A stretch of 64,000 bases of DNA from an uncultured Caulobacterales bacterium (GCA_903884425.1 CAISEP010000016.1:62001-126000); one strand, 5' to 3'. Numbered from the stretch's first letter, positions 44,623 through 53,752 are shown. Program-made: numbers and translations. The notes: generated by a model not told the origin, from the sequence alone.

Positions 44623-45780
44623 ATGTCCATCGCCTTCATCGACCTGAACGCCCAGCGCCGCCGGATCGGCCCGCGCATGACCGAGGCGATGATGGCCGTG
44701 GTCGAGTCCGGGGCCTTCATCATGGGCCCGCCGGTCCGCACCTTCGAGGCGGGGCTGGCCGCGTTCGGCAAGGCGAAGCACGCCCTGTCCTGCGCCAACG
44801 GCACGGACGCCATCGTGCTGCCGCTGATGGCCTGGGGGATCGGGCCGGGCGACGCGGTGTTCTGCCCGTCCTTCACCTTTGCCTCGACGGCGGAGGTGGT
44901 GCCCTGGACCGGGGCGTCGCCGGTGTTCGTGGACATCGACCCGGTGACCTACAACATGGACCCCGCCGCCCTCGACCGCGCCATTGCCGAGGTCGTCGCC
45001 AAGGGGGAGCTGACGCCGAAGGTGGTGATCGCCGTGGACCTGTTCGGCCAGCCGGCGGACTATCCCCGCATCTCCGAGATCTGCCGCCGCCACGGGCTGA
45101 AGCTGATCGCCGACAGTGCCCAGGGCTTCGGCTGCACCCTGAACGGCCAGCAGCCCCTGGACTGGGCCGACATCACCACCACCAGCTTCTATCCGGCCAA
45201 GCCGCTGGGCTGCTACGGCGACGGGGGCGCGGTGCTGGTCAATGACGACGCCCTGGCGGAGCGGATCGACAGCCTGCGGGTCCACGGCAAGGTGGTGGCC
45301 AGCGATCTTGCGGGCCAGACCTTCGACCACGATCCCAAGTATCTCAGCATGCGGATCGGCCTGAACTCCCGCCTCGACACGATCCAGGCGGCGGTGCTGA
45401 TCGAGAAGCTGGCCATCTTCGCCGACGAGATCGCCCAGCGGAACCGGGTCGCCGCCCGCTACAACGCGGCCCTGAAGCCTCATGTCAGCCGGGTTCCCGA
45501 AGTGATCCCCGGCGGGGTGTCCACCTGGGCCCAGTACACGATCGAGCACGAGGACCGGGACGGGCTGGTCCAGCACCTGCGGGCGCAGGGCGTGCCCACC
45601 GCCGTCTATTATCCGGTGCCCCTGCACCGCCAGCCCGCCTACGAGATGTATCCCGTCGGCGGCAACGGCCTGCCGGTGACCGACGCCGCGTCCCGCACCG
45701 TGGTCAGCCTGCCCATGCACCCCTATCTGGACGAGGCGACCCAGGACCGGATCATCGCCGCCGTGGCGTCCTTCGGCTAG
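44623..45780 (+). CDS. DegT/DnrJ/EryC1/StrS-family PLP aminotransferase
   Basis: This 385-residue sugar aminotransferase-fold enzyme shows FIDLNAQRRRIGPRM, VESGAFIMGPPVRTFE, SCANGTDAIVLPLMA, CPSFTFASTAEVV, PKVVIAVDLFGQPADY and DSAQGFGC. The PLP-binding TTSFYPAKPLGCYGDGGA holds the Schiff-base Lys, and GLNSRLDTIQAAVLI follows. Family members install amino groups on nucleotide-linked keto sugars such as UDP-2,3-diacetamido or 4-keto sugars. It stands alone here, away from any obvious sugar cassette. The ATG at 44623 follows GGGGA. Confidence 0.92.
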   Translation: MSIAFIDLNAQRRRIGPRMTEAMMAVVESGAFIMGPPVRTFEAGLAAFGKAKHALSCANGTDAIVLPLMAWGIGPGDAVFCPSFTFASTAEVVPWTGASPVFVDIDPVTYNMDPAALDRAIAEVVAKGELTPKVVIAVDLFGQPADYPRISEICRRHGLKLIADSAQGFGCTLNGQQPLDWADITTTSFYPAKPLGCYGDGGAVLVNDDALAERIDSLRVHGKVVASDLAGQTFDHDPKYLSMRIGLNSRLDTIQAAVLIEKLAIFADEIAQRNRVAARYNAALKPHVSRVPEVIPGGVSTWAQYTIEHEDRDGLVQHLRAQGVPTAVYYPVPLHRQPAYEMYPVGGNGLPVTDAASRTVVSLPMHPYLDEATQDRIIAAVASFG

Positions 45781-45860
45781 ATCGCGGGGGGTCCGAGACT
45801 TCCCGATTTGCGCTCTGCCGCGCCCCGTGTATGGTTAACGGGGGATGAGGGAGAGTTATC

Positions 45861-46079
45861 ATGTCTGCATTTCGCCAGGGAACCGGGCTGATGATGGCGG
45901 TCGCGGCGGCCGGCCTTTTGCTGTCCGGCTGCGCCATCGGCGTGTCGGCCGGTGCCAATGTGTCCGTCACGGATCGACAGCATGTCGACAAGGGCCCCCC
46001 GGGTCCGGTGCATGACCCCTATCAGAGCGCCAGCACCGTCGCGGCCGAGTCCGCGGTGGCCGTGTCCCACCCGCACTAG
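45861..46079 (+). CDS. Small lipoprotein
   Basis: This 72-residue protein has a signal peptide with lipobox LLSGC (mature Cys at 24) and a short mature part rich in Val, Ser and Pro. No family was recognised. GAGGGAGAG precedes the ATG by a good distance. The mature protein is about 49 residues. It could sit in the inner or outer membrane; no Asp at +2 is present, which slightly favours the outer membrane. It has its own promoter-sized upstream gap. Confidence 0.72.
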   Translation: MSAFRQGTGLMMAVAAAGLLLSGCAIGVSAGANVSVTDRQHVDKGPPGPVHDPYQSASTVAAESAVAVSHPH

Positions 46080-46111
46080 GTCCGTCCGGACTCGAAGGGG
46101 TTCGGAAGGCC

Positions 46112-46621
46112 TCAGCGGCTGCGGCTGTCCTCGCCGTCGCCGCGGGGCTGGGTCTGCGACGGTCCCGTGGCCGGGGCCGCGGACGGGGCCGCAGACGGGG
46201 GCGGGCAGGTGGCGGAGACCCGGTGGGCCTCCGTCGAGGCCGTGCCGCCGATGGGCAGACCGTCCAGGCTCCAGCGGGCCTCGATCTTGAACCAGTCGCT
46301 GCCGTACTCGCCCACCGCGTCCACATCGACGGAGGTGCCGTGCTTGTCGACGCACTTTCCGCGCAGCTTCAGATGACCGCCCCCCACCGTCCTGGTGGGG
46401 TAGTCGCACTTGTAGTGCCGGTTGGACAGGTTGGTCATGAAGGCGTTCACTTCGCTCGCCGTCAGGCATTTGTGGTCCTCGGTGGTCTTGGACACCAGGA
46501 AGTTCGAGCGGTTCACGCTGTGCCAGTAGCCGGGCTGGATGGTGCTTTCCGCCGCACCGGCTGCGGACGACGCCAGGGCCATGGCCGCCGTTGCGGCAAT
46601 TAGGGTCAAGGCTCCGCGCAT
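46112..46621 (-). CDS. DUF3617-like periplasmic protein
   Basis: This 169-residue protein has a signal peptide ending AAGAAE and a domain beginning IQPGYWHSVNRS. That domain contains CLTASEVNAFM, YKCDYPTRTVGGGHLKLRGKC and WFKIEARWSLDG. The PGxW start and the paired cysteines around a beta-rich core match the DUF3617 family, whose function is not known. A Pro/Ser-rich tail follows. The ATG at 46621 was chosen because the signal peptide begins there and AGGACGG precedes it. It is divergent from the ECF sigma gene, with which it may share regulation. Confidence 0.78.
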   Translation of the reverse strand: MRGALTLIAATAAMALASSAAGAAESTIQPGYWHSVNRSNFLVSKTTEDHKCLTASEVNAFMTNLSNRHYKCDYPTRTVGGGHLKLRGKCVDKHGTSVDVDAVGEYGSDWFKIEARWSLDGLPIGGTASTEAHRVSATCPPPSAAPSAAPATGPSQTQPRGDGEDSRSR

Positions 46622-46656
46622 TCCAACCGTCCTGAAAATCCAGCCCCCGGGCAGGG

Positions 46657-46669
46657 GGGCATAATGCCC
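46657..46669. promoter_or_regulatory. Palindrome GGGCATAATGCCC upstream of DUF3617-like gene
   Basis: This perfect 13-base palindrome lies 36 bases upstream of the DUF3617-like start. A related element with the same TAATGCCC half occurs at 46768-46786. It could be an operator. No known regulator is assigned. Confidence 0.4.
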
Positions 46670-46767
46670 AAACCCGCTGGGTATTTGGTCGCAGGATTGC
46701 AACATCGCAAAGGGACCGACGATTCTGCCGCACGGCGTGGTCATAATGTCACAACGCCAGGTGGACG

Positions 46768-46786
46768 CCGGGGGTAATGCCCCCGG
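46768..46786. promoter_or_regulatory. Inverted repeat CCGGGGG-TAATG-CCCCCGG in divergent region
   Basis: The 7-base perfect arms surround TAATG. It lies about 105 bases upstream of the ECF sigma start. It lacks a T-run in either direction, so a terminator is unlikely. It shares TAATGCCC with the palindrome at 46657-46669. A smaller inverted pair TGTCA-GCGT-TGACA follows at about 46828-46841. One of these could be a control site for the divergent genes. Confidence 0.4.
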
Positions 46787-46891
46787 AAATCGTGCCGCGG
46801 CCCGGTTGCCTCTTCCGATTGAGCGTGTCAGCGTTGACATGAAAATGCGGTGCCGCGTCGGTGCCGGAAACCGGGACAGGGTCGTTCGAAC

Positions 46892-47455
46892 GTGGCGATT
46901 GCAGCCGATCTGGAGCGCGTGAGGCTGGTCCGGGCCCTCCAGCGCGTGGCATCGGGCGAGGCCGCGGCCCTGGAGGACATCTATCGTCGGACCTCCGCGA
47001 AGCTTTTTGGCGTGATCCTCCGTATCTTGGGGGACCGCAACGAGGCTGAGGACGTGCTGCAGGAGGTTTTCGTCACCGTCTGGAACCGGGCCGGGTCCTA
47101 TGACCCCACCCGCGGCGTCAGCCCCATCACCTGGCTGGCGGCGGTGGCGCGCAACCGGGCGATCGACCGGGTGCGGTCGCGGGCCTCGCGCCCGACCCAG
47201 CCCCTGGAGGCCGCGGCGGAGGTGGCGGACGGGGCCGCGCCCGCCTGGGCCGCCCTGGAGGCCGATGACGACGCCCGCCGTCTGGCCGCCTGCCTCGACG
47301 CCCTGGACGAGAAGCAGTCCAGCGCCATCCGCACCGCCTTCTTCGACGGCGTCACCTACGAGGCCCTGGCCCTGCGCCTGGGCACCCCCCTCGGCACGGT
47401 GAAGAGCTGGATCCGCCGGGGTCTGGCCAGCCTGCGCACCTGTCTCGACGCATGA
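46892..47455 (+). CDS. ECF-family RNA polymerase sigma factor, SigK-like
   Basis: This 187-residue sigma factor has region 2 (ALEDIYRRTSAKLFGVILRIL, NEAEDVLQEVFVTVW, ITWLAAVARNRAIDRVRSR) and region 4 (LDEKQSSAIRTAFFDGVTYEALA, LGTPLGTVKSWIRRGLASLR). The type matches SigK/RpoE-like ECFs that pair with RskA anti-sigma factors, and such a gene follows with a 4-base ATGA overlap. The GTG at 46892 follows AGGG; the longer frame from 46850 adds a basic tail. It probably autoregulates and may control the divergent DUF3617-like gene. The inducing stress is unknown. Confidence 0.92.
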   Translation: MAIAADLERVRLVRALQRVASGEAAALEDIYRRTSAKLFGVILRILGDRNEAEDVLQEVFVTVWNRAGSYDPTRGVSPITWLAAVARNRAIDRVRSRASRPTQPLEAAAEVADGAAPAWAALEADDDARRLAACLDALDEKQSSAIRTAFFDGVTYEALALRLGTPLGTVKSWIRRGLASLRTCLDA

Positions 47456-48207
47456 CCGCGCCCCCGCCCCCCGCCGACCTCCGGGACGATCCGCCGGCCG
47501 ACCTGGCCGCGGAATATGTGCTGGGTGTCCTCTCCCCCGAGGACTGGCAGGCCGCCCGGGCCCGCCAGGCCACCGATCCGGTCTTCGCCGCCGAGGTCAT
47601 GGTCTGGGAAGCCCGCCTGACGCCCCTGGTCCTCGCCGCCGAGGCCATCGCCCCCGCCCAGGACCTGTGGCCGCGGATCCGCCGGGCCCTGCCGGCCAAT
47701 GACGTCGCCGGAGGCCGCGACGGCCTGACCTTCTGGCGCGGCCTGACCGCGGCCTCGGCCTTCATCGCGGTGGTCTGCCTCGGCCTCGTGGTGGTGAGCG
47801 GTCGGGCCCCCGGCCCAGTCCCAGCGCCCGCGCAGATCGCCCGGACGGCCCCGGCGGAACCGGCGACGGAACCCATGCAGGTGGCCCTGCTGAAGCCGAC
47901 GCGGGGCCCCACGGCCTTCGTGGCGACCCTGGACCGCACCCGCAAGCTGATGACGGTCTCGCCCGGCGCGGCCCCGACGCCCAAGGGCAAGTCCCTGGTC
48001 CTGTGGATGATCCCTCCCGGCGGCGCGCCGCAGCTGCTGGGGGAGATTCCGTCGGATCACTCCGCCAGGATGCCCATGCCGGACGCCTTTGCGGGCACCG
48101 GCAACACCCCCATCGTCCTGGCCGTGTCGGTGGAGCCCAAGGGCGGCTCCCCCACCGGTCGGCCCACGGGCCCGGTGGTGGCCACCGGCCGCTTCAACGT
48201 GGTCTGA
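47452..48207 (+). CDS. RskA-like anti-sigma factor
   Basis: This 251-residue inner-membrane protein has a cytoplasmic N-terminal anti-sigma domain (AAEYVLGVLSPEDWQAARARQ, then WEARLTPL). One membrane helix follows (about 95-116, FIAVVCLGLVVVSG). A periplasmic RskA C-terminal domain ends it (VALLKPTRGPTAFVATLDR, KSLVLWMIPPGGAPQLLG). It holds the ECF sigma factor at the membrane until a signal triggers release. It starts within the sigma gene stop (ATGA). No zinc HxxxCxxC motif is present. Confidence 0.88.
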   Translation: MTAPPPPADLRDDPPADLAAEYVLGVLSPEDWQAARARQATDPVFAAEVMVWEARLTPLVLAAEAIAPAQDLWPRIRRALPANDVAGGRDGLTFWRGLTAASAFIAVVCLGLVVVSGRAPGPVPAPAQIARTAPAEPATEPMQVALLKPTRGPTAFVATLDRTRKLMTVSPGAAPTPKGKSLVLWMIPPGGAPQLLGEIPSDHSARMPMPDAFAGTGNTPIVLAVSVEPKGGSPTGRPTGPVVATGRFNVV

Positions 48208-48220
48208 AGCCGCGGGCTAG

Positions 48221-49189
48221 CTAGGTGTCCGTGAACCGCAGGTCCGGGCGGACGTGCGCCTCGAGGACCGGCCGGGCCGCCTCGGCGATGGGGATGACCT
48301 TGCGGGTGTCCAGATCGAAGCTGACGGCCACCGCCTCGGCAAAGGCCCAGGGGGTGCCGTCGAGGGGATCGACCATCCAGTGGCCGACCCGCTGGGTCTT
48401 CTCGTCATGCCCGGCCAGACCCGAGCAGACCGCCACATGGTCGCCGCAACGGGGCCAGTCCAGATAGGCAAGGCGGTATTCGAGCACCGCGCCGCCCACC
48501 CGCCGGGGGGCCTCCGGCGCGGCGGCGGCCACGGACTGGCGGATGCCCCGCAGGAGGGCCGGAACCCCGTCGGAGACCCGGCCGATGAACTCGTCCGGCC
48601 GCATCCGCCCGAAGATGTCCACATGGGCCGGCAGGATCACCCCCCGGGAGATCTCGGTCAGGTCGGTGCGTCCGGTCCCGAGGGCCGCCAGGGGCGCGAC
48701 GCCGTCCGGGCGGATGCTGCGGGGGGCGGCATAGGCCGGGACCTCAGCGGTCATCTCCGCGGCTGCCCCGGCGGTCCGGCGCGGCCAGGGGAACCCCCGG
48801 CCGTCCCGGGGACGGGCATGGACCACCCGGGTGATCATGGTCGCCGCCGGAACCCCGGTGCGGGAATGGACCAGCACCAGCAGCAGGGTCGCCCCGGTCT
48901 CGTCCAGGTCGACGACCCCGCCGGTCATGTGCAGCGCGTCCCCGGCCCGGGCCTCCCGCAGGAAGCGCAGATGGTGCTCCCGCACGACCAGGGTCGATTC
49001 CGCATGGGGGGCCAGGGCATCGGGCATGCCCAGCCGGGCGGCGAGGGCGGCCAGGCCCTCCATGGCGCGCTGGACGTAGAAGCGCACGTTCATGTGCCCC
49101 ATCTCGTCGCATTCCCAGGTGTTGACGCCTCCGCGCCAGACCGGGACCCCGACCGGGGGCGGGGCGTCCACCGCGGCGTCAGACGACAA
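48221..49189 (-). CDS. Double hot-dog acyl-CoA thioesterase-like protein
   Basis: This 322-residue protein has two hot-dog domains. The first opens VNTWECDEMGHMNVRFYVQRAMEG, whose DEMGHMN is the 4-hydroxybenzoyl-CoA-thioesterase-type catalytic signature. The second (about 170-315) begins with RGVILPAHVDIFGRMRPDEFIGR, in which DIFGRM replaces it. The second site is therefore altered. Its start overlaps the end of the MaoC gene by 11 bases, so the two form an operon for acyl-CoA handling. The substrate is unknown. Confidence 0.82.
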   Translation of the reverse strand: MSSDAAVDAPPPVGVPVWRGGVNTWECDEMGHMNVRFYVQRAMEGLAALAARLGMPDALAPHAESTLVVREHHLRFLREARAGDALHMTGGVVDLDETGATLLLVLVHSRTGVPAATMITRVVHARPRDGRGFPWPRRTAGAAAEMTAEVPAYAAPRSIRPDGVAPLAALGTGRTDLTEISRGVILPAHVDIFGRMRPDEFIGRVSDGVPALLRGIRQSVAAAAPEAPRRVGGAVLEYRLAYLDWPRCGDHVAVCSGLAGHDEKTQRVGHWMVDPLDGTPWAFAEAVAVSFDLDTRKVIPIAEAARPVLEAHVRPDLRFTDT

Positions 49190-50027
49190 TGGAGCGCCCG
49201 TTCTTGATCACCGTCACGTTGCGCGCCTTCACCCGGGCCTCGAAGCTGACCACGTCCCCGTCCTTCCACAGGTCGACGGTGATGGTCTCCCCCGGGAACA
49301 CCGGGGAGGAGAAGCGGGCCGCATGGCTCTTGATCCGGGCGGGGTCGAAGCCGGCGAAGGTGGACAGGACGGCCCGGCAGGTGATCCCGTAGGTGCACAG
49401 CCCGTGCAGGATCGGCCGGGGAAAGCCCGCCGCCGCCGCAAAGCCCGGATCGGCATGCAGGGGATTGCGGTCCCCGGACAGGCGGTAGATCAGGGCCTGG
49501 TCCGGCCGGGTGGGGATGTCGACGGAGGCGTCCGGTGCCCGGTCGGGGATCGGATGGGGCTCGGGCGCGCCTTCGGACGGGCCGCCGAAGCCCCCGTCCC
49601 CCCGGGCGAAGATGGAGGAGGTGAGGGTGGCGATGGGCGCACCGTCCCGCTCGTCCTTCAGCACGGTCTCGGTGACGACCACCGCGCCCTTGGGCCCCTT
49701 GTCATAGACCCCCACCACCCGGCTGTCGGCCAGGATGACCGCTTCCGTCGGCATGGGCCGGTGCAGCTCCACCGCCTGTTCGCCATGGACCACCATCAGG
49801 TAGTTGAGGCCCACCTGGCCGGTCGGCCCGGCCCCCCAGGCCACCACTGTCGCCAGGGTCGGGAGGGCCTTCAGGTCGTTCTCGTAGACGAAGCGCAGCT
49901 CGTCCGCATTCAGGGGATCGGACCCCATGCCGACGCCCAGGGCGTAGAGCATCGTCTCCCGATCCGTCCACGCAAAGCGCTCGCCGACGGACTTCAGATC
50001 AAGGACTTGGGGATAGGCGATCGGCAC
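49179..50027 (-). CDS. MaoC-like enoyl-CoA hydratase 2
   Basis: This 282-residue double hot-dog hydratase matches the peroxisomal hydratase-2 type. The N-terminal half (GERFAWTDRETMLYALGVGMG, LNADELRFVYENDLKALPT, HGEQAVELHRPMPTEA) is inactive, and the C-terminal half carries the hydratase-2 motif YRLSGDRNPLHADPGFAAAAGF and RPILHGLCTYG with the Asp/His pair. It hydrates trans-2-enoyl-CoA to (R)-3-hydroxyacyl-CoA. The GTG at 50027 follows AGGAG. Its end overlaps the thioesterase start by 11 bases. Confidence 0.9.
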   Translation of the reverse strand: MPIAYPQVLDLKSVGERFAWTDRETMLYALGVGMGSDPLNADELRFVYENDLKALPTLATVVAWGAGPTGQVGLNYLMVVHGEQAVELHRPMPTEAVILADSRVVGVYDKGPKGAVVVTETVLKDERDGAPIATLTSSIFARGDGGFGGPSEGAPEPHPIPDRAPDASVDIPTRPDQALIYRLSGDRNPLHADPGFAAAAGFPRPILHGLCTYGITCRAVLSTFAGFDPARIKSHAARFSSPVFPGETITVDLWKDGDVVSFEARVKARNVTVIKNGRSIVV

Positions 50028-50174
50028 GGGTGGGCTCCTGTTCCGCCGGGCTGGGTGAGGACCGGCACAATGGGGCCGATCCTGCGGCCAGTGCAAGGGT
50101 GCGTTGCCTGAGCGACCTCAATCCGCTAGGAAGCCCTCTTCCATTTCCCGCCCACCCGGAAGGCGACGTCCCCC

Positions 50175-50951
50175 ATGTCCGATCAAGCCCGTCAAGATGG
50201 CCAGGTTTCTGGCGCGGTGATGCTGTACACCCAGCCGGAACCGCTGAATCCCGAACAGCATGGCCGGCTCGGCATCCGCACCTCGCCCACCCCCTACAAG
50301 TTCGCCCTGACGGCCCACGCGGTGCCGCTGATGGTGACCGAGTTCGGGCCCGCCTCCATGAACTACCCGATCATCTTCGCCGGCGAGCAGCTGCTGCCCA
50401 TGGCGATCCTGAGCATCCGCCAGAACGAGAACCTGTTCGTCTCGCCGGAAGGGGCCTTCGACGCCGATGCCTATGTGCCGGCCTATCTGCGCCGCTTCCC
50501 CTTCGTCTTCGCCGACGATGCGGAGAACGAGCGGATGATCGTCTGCATCGACGTGGCAGCCGACGCCGTGACCGTGGGCGGTGACCTCGCCCTGTTCGAC
50601 GGGGACCAGCCCACCGAGTTCACCAAGAACGCCATCGAGTTCTGCACCAACTACGAGTCAGAGCGTCGGCGCACCGAATCCTTCGTGAAGACCCTGAAGG
50701 ACCTCGACCTGTTCGAGCTGAAGGAAGCCTTCTACACCCCCCAGAACCCTGACGGCTCGCCGGGCCAGCCGGTCCGTCTGGCGGACTATTTCGCCATTTC
50801 CGAGACCAAGCTCCGGGAACTGCCCCTGGAAAAGCTGGGAGAGCTGCGGGACAACGGGGCGCTGATGCAGATGTATGCCCAGCTGATCTCCCTGCACGGC
50901 TGGGACAAGCTGGTGGCCCGCACCATGGTCCGCGACGGCCAGGCGGGCTGA
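50175..50951 (+). CDS. SapC family protein
   Basis: This 258-residue cytoplasmic protein matches the SapC-like family of alphaproteobacteria. It has MLYTQPEPLNPEQHGRLGI, a conserved FALTAHAVPLMVTEFGPASMNYPIIF, and RRFPFVFADDAENERMIVCID. Near the end is a helical block (ESFVKTLKDLDLFELKEAFYT) with a closing LISLHGWDKLV. The name comes from a Campylobacter S-layer locus and tells little about the role here. Its neighbours are CoA hot-dog enzymes facing the other way. Confidence 0.85.
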   Translation: MSDQARQDGQVSGAVMLYTQPEPLNPEQHGRLGIRTSPTPYKFALTAHAVPLMVTEFGPASMNYPIIFAGEQLLPMAILSIRQNENLFVSPEGAFDADAYVPAYLRRFPFVFADDAENERMIVCIDVAADAVTVGGDLALFDGDQPTEFTKNAIEFCTNYESERRRTESFVKTLKDLDLFELKEAFYTPQNPDGSPGQPVRLADYFAISETKLRELPLEKLGELRDNGALMQMYAQLISLHGWDKLVARTMVRDGQAG

Positions 50952-50966
50952 GCCGGACCGCGCCGC

Positions 50967-51368
50967 TCAGTCCGGTCGGCAGGCAAAGACCGACCGGCTG
51001 AGGCAGGAGAAGACCAGGCGCCCGGCCTCGTCCAGCAGGTCGTGCTGGGCAATGACGATCCCCTTGCCGTCCCCCACCGGGTCCATGGCCAGGATGGTCA
51101 TCCGGGCCCGCAGCAGCTCTCCCGCCGGAGGATTCTTGAGCCAGCGCAGGGCATCCACCCCCAGCCGCTTGGTCTGCGGCCAGTCCTTGGCGGCCTCGGA
51201 GTCCAACTTGGACCAGATGGCATAGACCAGGGCATCCGGAGCCCCGGACGTGGGGTCCCAGGAGGGGGCGAAGGTCTCGCAGAAGCTGGCGACGCCGCGT
51301 TCGTCCACGGCCGCCAGTCCCAGCTGGACCACCTGACCGACCGAGATTTCGTCGAAATAGCCGGGCAT
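50967..51368 (-). CDS. MaoC-like single hot-dog domain protein
   Basis: This 133-residue protein opens YFDEISVGQVVQLGLAAVDERGV, the typical MaoC-like N-terminal helix-strand. It lacks the RxxxDxNPxH hydratase motif: the expected region reads FAPSWDPTSGAPDALVYAIWSKL. It is probably a hot-dog protein with altered or no hydratase activity. The ATG at 51368 was chosen for its position; a longer start at 51395 is possible. It is convergent with the SapC gene. Confidence 0.72.
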   Translation of the reverse strand: MPGYFDEISVGQVVQLGLAAVDERGVASFCETFAPSWDPTSGAPDALVYAIWSKLDSEAAKDWPQTKRLGVDALRWLKNPPAGELLRARMTILAMDPVGDGKGIVIAQHDLLDEAGRLVFSCLSRSVFACRPD

Positions 51369-51475
51369 GGCGGCTCCGAATCGCGCGTGTGACAACCGGT
51401 ATCGATGTTGACCTTTGGCCTTGCTTTGTCGAGACCGGGCCCCAAACTACCGTCAAGGCAGCCACGAGAACCCCG

Positions 51476-53752
51476 ATGTTGACGAAGTTCCGGTCCAAGA
51501 CCCGCCCGATCGGCCGTCAAAGGGGGCAGTCCGGCTGGGCTGCGATGCTGGTCGCCCTGACCGCCGGGCTGCTGGCAGGCCTCGCCGCGCCGGCCTCGGC
51601 GGCCCCGGTGCACACCGGACACCTGGAGCTGGAACTGGTGGCGGGCGGTGCCGCGACACCGGGCGGCCGGGTGCAGGTGGCCCTGCACCAGGTGATCGCC
51701 CCCGGCTGGCACACCTACTGGCGCAATCCCGGCGATGCGGGAGAGGCCACCCAGATCGACTGGACCCTGCCCGCTGGGTGGAGCGCCGGTCCCATCCAGT
51801 GGCCGGCGCCGGAGCGGGCCCTGACCGGCCCGCTGATGAACTATGTCTATTCCCGCGAGGTGCTGCTGCCCTCGGCCATCACCGTGCCCGCCGGGGCCGC
51901 GCCCGGCAGCCGCGTCACCCTGTCGGCCCATGCGAGCCTGCTGGTCTGCAAGGACATCTGCGTGCCGGAGGAGGCCAGCCTGTCGGTGGACGTGCCGGTG
52001 GCGGCCCATGCCGATCCCGATCCCCGCTGGTCACCGGCCATTGCCGCGGCGCTGGCGGCCACGCCGAAGCCCGCGCCCGGCAAGGCCGTGTTCGAGGTGC
52101 AGGACAACGGCCTCCGCCTTCTCGTCCGCGCCCCCGCCCTGGCCGCCGCGGCCCGGACGAGCCGCCCCGGCGACATCTATTTCTATCCCTATTCCGGCAC
52201 GGTGATCGACCAGGCCAGGCCCCAGACGGCCACGGCCACGGCGGACGGTGTGCAGCTACTGCTTCCGGCAGGCTATGACCTGACCCACGGCAAGATGCCG
52301 GACACCCTGGTCGGCGTCCTGTCCCTGGGCGGGGGCCACGCGGTGGAGGTGACGGCCCGGCCGGGCAAGGTCCCCGCCCTGGCCGCCGCGTCGGGGACCC
52401 CGGTCGCCGCCGGTGCCGCCCCCGCAGCCGCGGCGGTCACAGCGGCCGCCGTCCCGACACCCCCCACCCCACCCGCAGACGCGGGCACGGTCGCCAATAC
52501 CGCTGCCGCCCCGGCACCCGCCGCGGGCCTGACCTTCCCCGCCGCCGTGGCGCTGGCCTTCCTGGGCGGCCTGGTGCTGAACCTGATGCCCTGCGTCTTC
52601 CCGGTCCTGTCCATGAAGGCCGCGGCCCTGGCCCGGCACACCGAACACCCCGCCGCCGCCCGGGCGGAGGGCGTGGCCTATCTGGTCGGCGTGGTCGCGT
52701 CCTTCGTGGCCCTGGCCGCCGCCCTGATCGCCGCCCGGCACGCGGGCGAGGCCGTGGGCTGGGGCTTCCAGCTGCAGTCCCCCGGCACGGTGGCGGTATT
52801 GACCCTGGTCATGCTGGGCTCGGCCCTGAACCTGTCCGGCCTGTTCGAGTTCGGCATCTCCGCCCAGGGCGCCGGGGCGGGGCTGGCGTCCCGTCCGGGC
52901 CTGACGGGGGCCTTCTTCACCGGCGTGCTGGCCGTAGTGGTCGCCGCCCCCTGCACCGGACCGTTCATGGCCTCCACCATCGGCTGGGCCCTGGCCCAGT
53001 CGGAGGCCACGGCCCTGGCCGTATTCGCTGCCCTGGGCGTGGGCCTCGCCTCGCCCTTCCTGGCCCTGGCCTTCGCGCCGGGCCTTTATCGCCTGATGCC
53101 CCGTCCCGGCGCGTGGATGGAGGGCCTGCGCAAGTTCCTGGCCTTCCCCATGTACGGGGCGGCCGCCTGGCTGGCCTGGGTGTTCGTGGAGGAGGCCGGT
53201 GCCGCCGCCCTGCCCTATCTGTTCGCCGCGGCCCTGCTGCTGGCCTTCGGGGCCTGGCTGTGGGGCGTCAGCCAGCGGACGCAGGTTGCCGCCAGCCGCA
53301 CCGCCGCCATCGCCGGGGCCTGCCTGGCCCTGATCCTGGCCGTGGTGGCCCTGCGCCTCGGACCCAAGCCCGCTGCCGCGGCCCCGACGGCCTCGGCCGC
53401 CAGCGACGAGGTCCAGGCCTGGACCCCCGCCCGCCCGGCGGAGCTGCAGGCCCAGGGCCGGCCGGTGTTCGTGGACTTCACCGCCGCCTGGTGCGTCACC
53501 TGCAAGGTGAACGAGGGCGGGGCGCTGGCCTCCCCGGCGGTGAAGGCCGCGTTCCGCAAGACCGGCACGGTCTATCTGCGGGCGGACTGGACCAATCGCA
53601 ACGCCGAGATCGCCCACGCCCTGCAGGCCCAGGGACGGGCGGGCGTGCCCCTCTATCTGGTCTACAGCCGCCGGGGCGGCGCGCCGCAGGTCCTGCCGCA
53701 GCTGCTCAGCGAAGGGGACGTGCTGAAGGCCCTGCAAACGGCGGGACAGTGA
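51476..53752 (+). CDS. DsbD/ScsB-like thiol:disulfide interchange protein
   Basis: This 758-residue inner-membrane protein carries reducing power from the cytoplasm to the periplasm. It has a signal segment ending PASAAP and an N-terminal domain with a CKDICVPEEA cysteine pair. An Ala/Pro-rich linker at about 295-350 precedes a DsbD-type transmembrane domain (FLGGLVLNLMPCVFPVLS, AVVVAAPCTGPFMAS carrying the two redox cysteines). The C-terminal thioredoxin-like domain has AWCVTCK (Cys673, Cys676). Domain order matches the ScsB/DsbD group. The ATG at 51476 gives the signal peptide; no strong ribosome binding site is visible. Confidence 0.93.
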   Translation: MLTKFRSKTRPIGRQRGQSGWAAMLVALTAGLLAGLAAPASAAPVHTGHLELELVAGGAATPGGRVQVALHQVIAPGWHTYWRNPGDAGEATQIDWTLPAGWSAGPIQWPAPERALTGPLMNYVYSREVLLPSAITVPAGAAPGSRVTLSAHASLLVCKDICVPEEASLSVDVPVAAHADPDPRWSPAIAAALAATPKPAPGKAVFEVQDNGLRLLVRAPALAAAARTSRPGDIYFYPYSGTVIDQARPQTATATADGVQLLLPAGYDLTHGKMPDTLVGVLSLGGGHAVEVTARPGKVPALAAASGTPVAAGAAPAAAAVTAAAVPTPPTPPADAGTVANTAAAPAPAAGLTFPAAVALAFLGGLVLNLMPCVFPVLSMKAAALARHTEHPAAARAEGVAYLVGVVASFVALAAALIAARHAGEAVGWGFQLQSPGTVAVLTLVMLGSALNLSGLFEFGISAQGAGAGLASRPGLTGAFFTGVLAVVVAAPCTGPFMASTIGWALAQSEATALAVFAALGVGLASPFLALAFAPGLYRLMPRPGAWMEGLRKFLAFPMYGAAAWLAWVFVEEAGAAALPYLFAAALLLAFGAWLWGVSQRTQVAASRTAAIAGACLALILAVVALRLGPKPAAAAPTASAASDEVQAWTPARPAELQAQGRPVFVDFTAAWCVTCKVNEGGALASPAVKAAFRKTGTVYLRADWTNRNAEIAHALQAQGRAGVPLYLVYSRRGGAPQVLPQLLSEGDVLKALQTAGQ

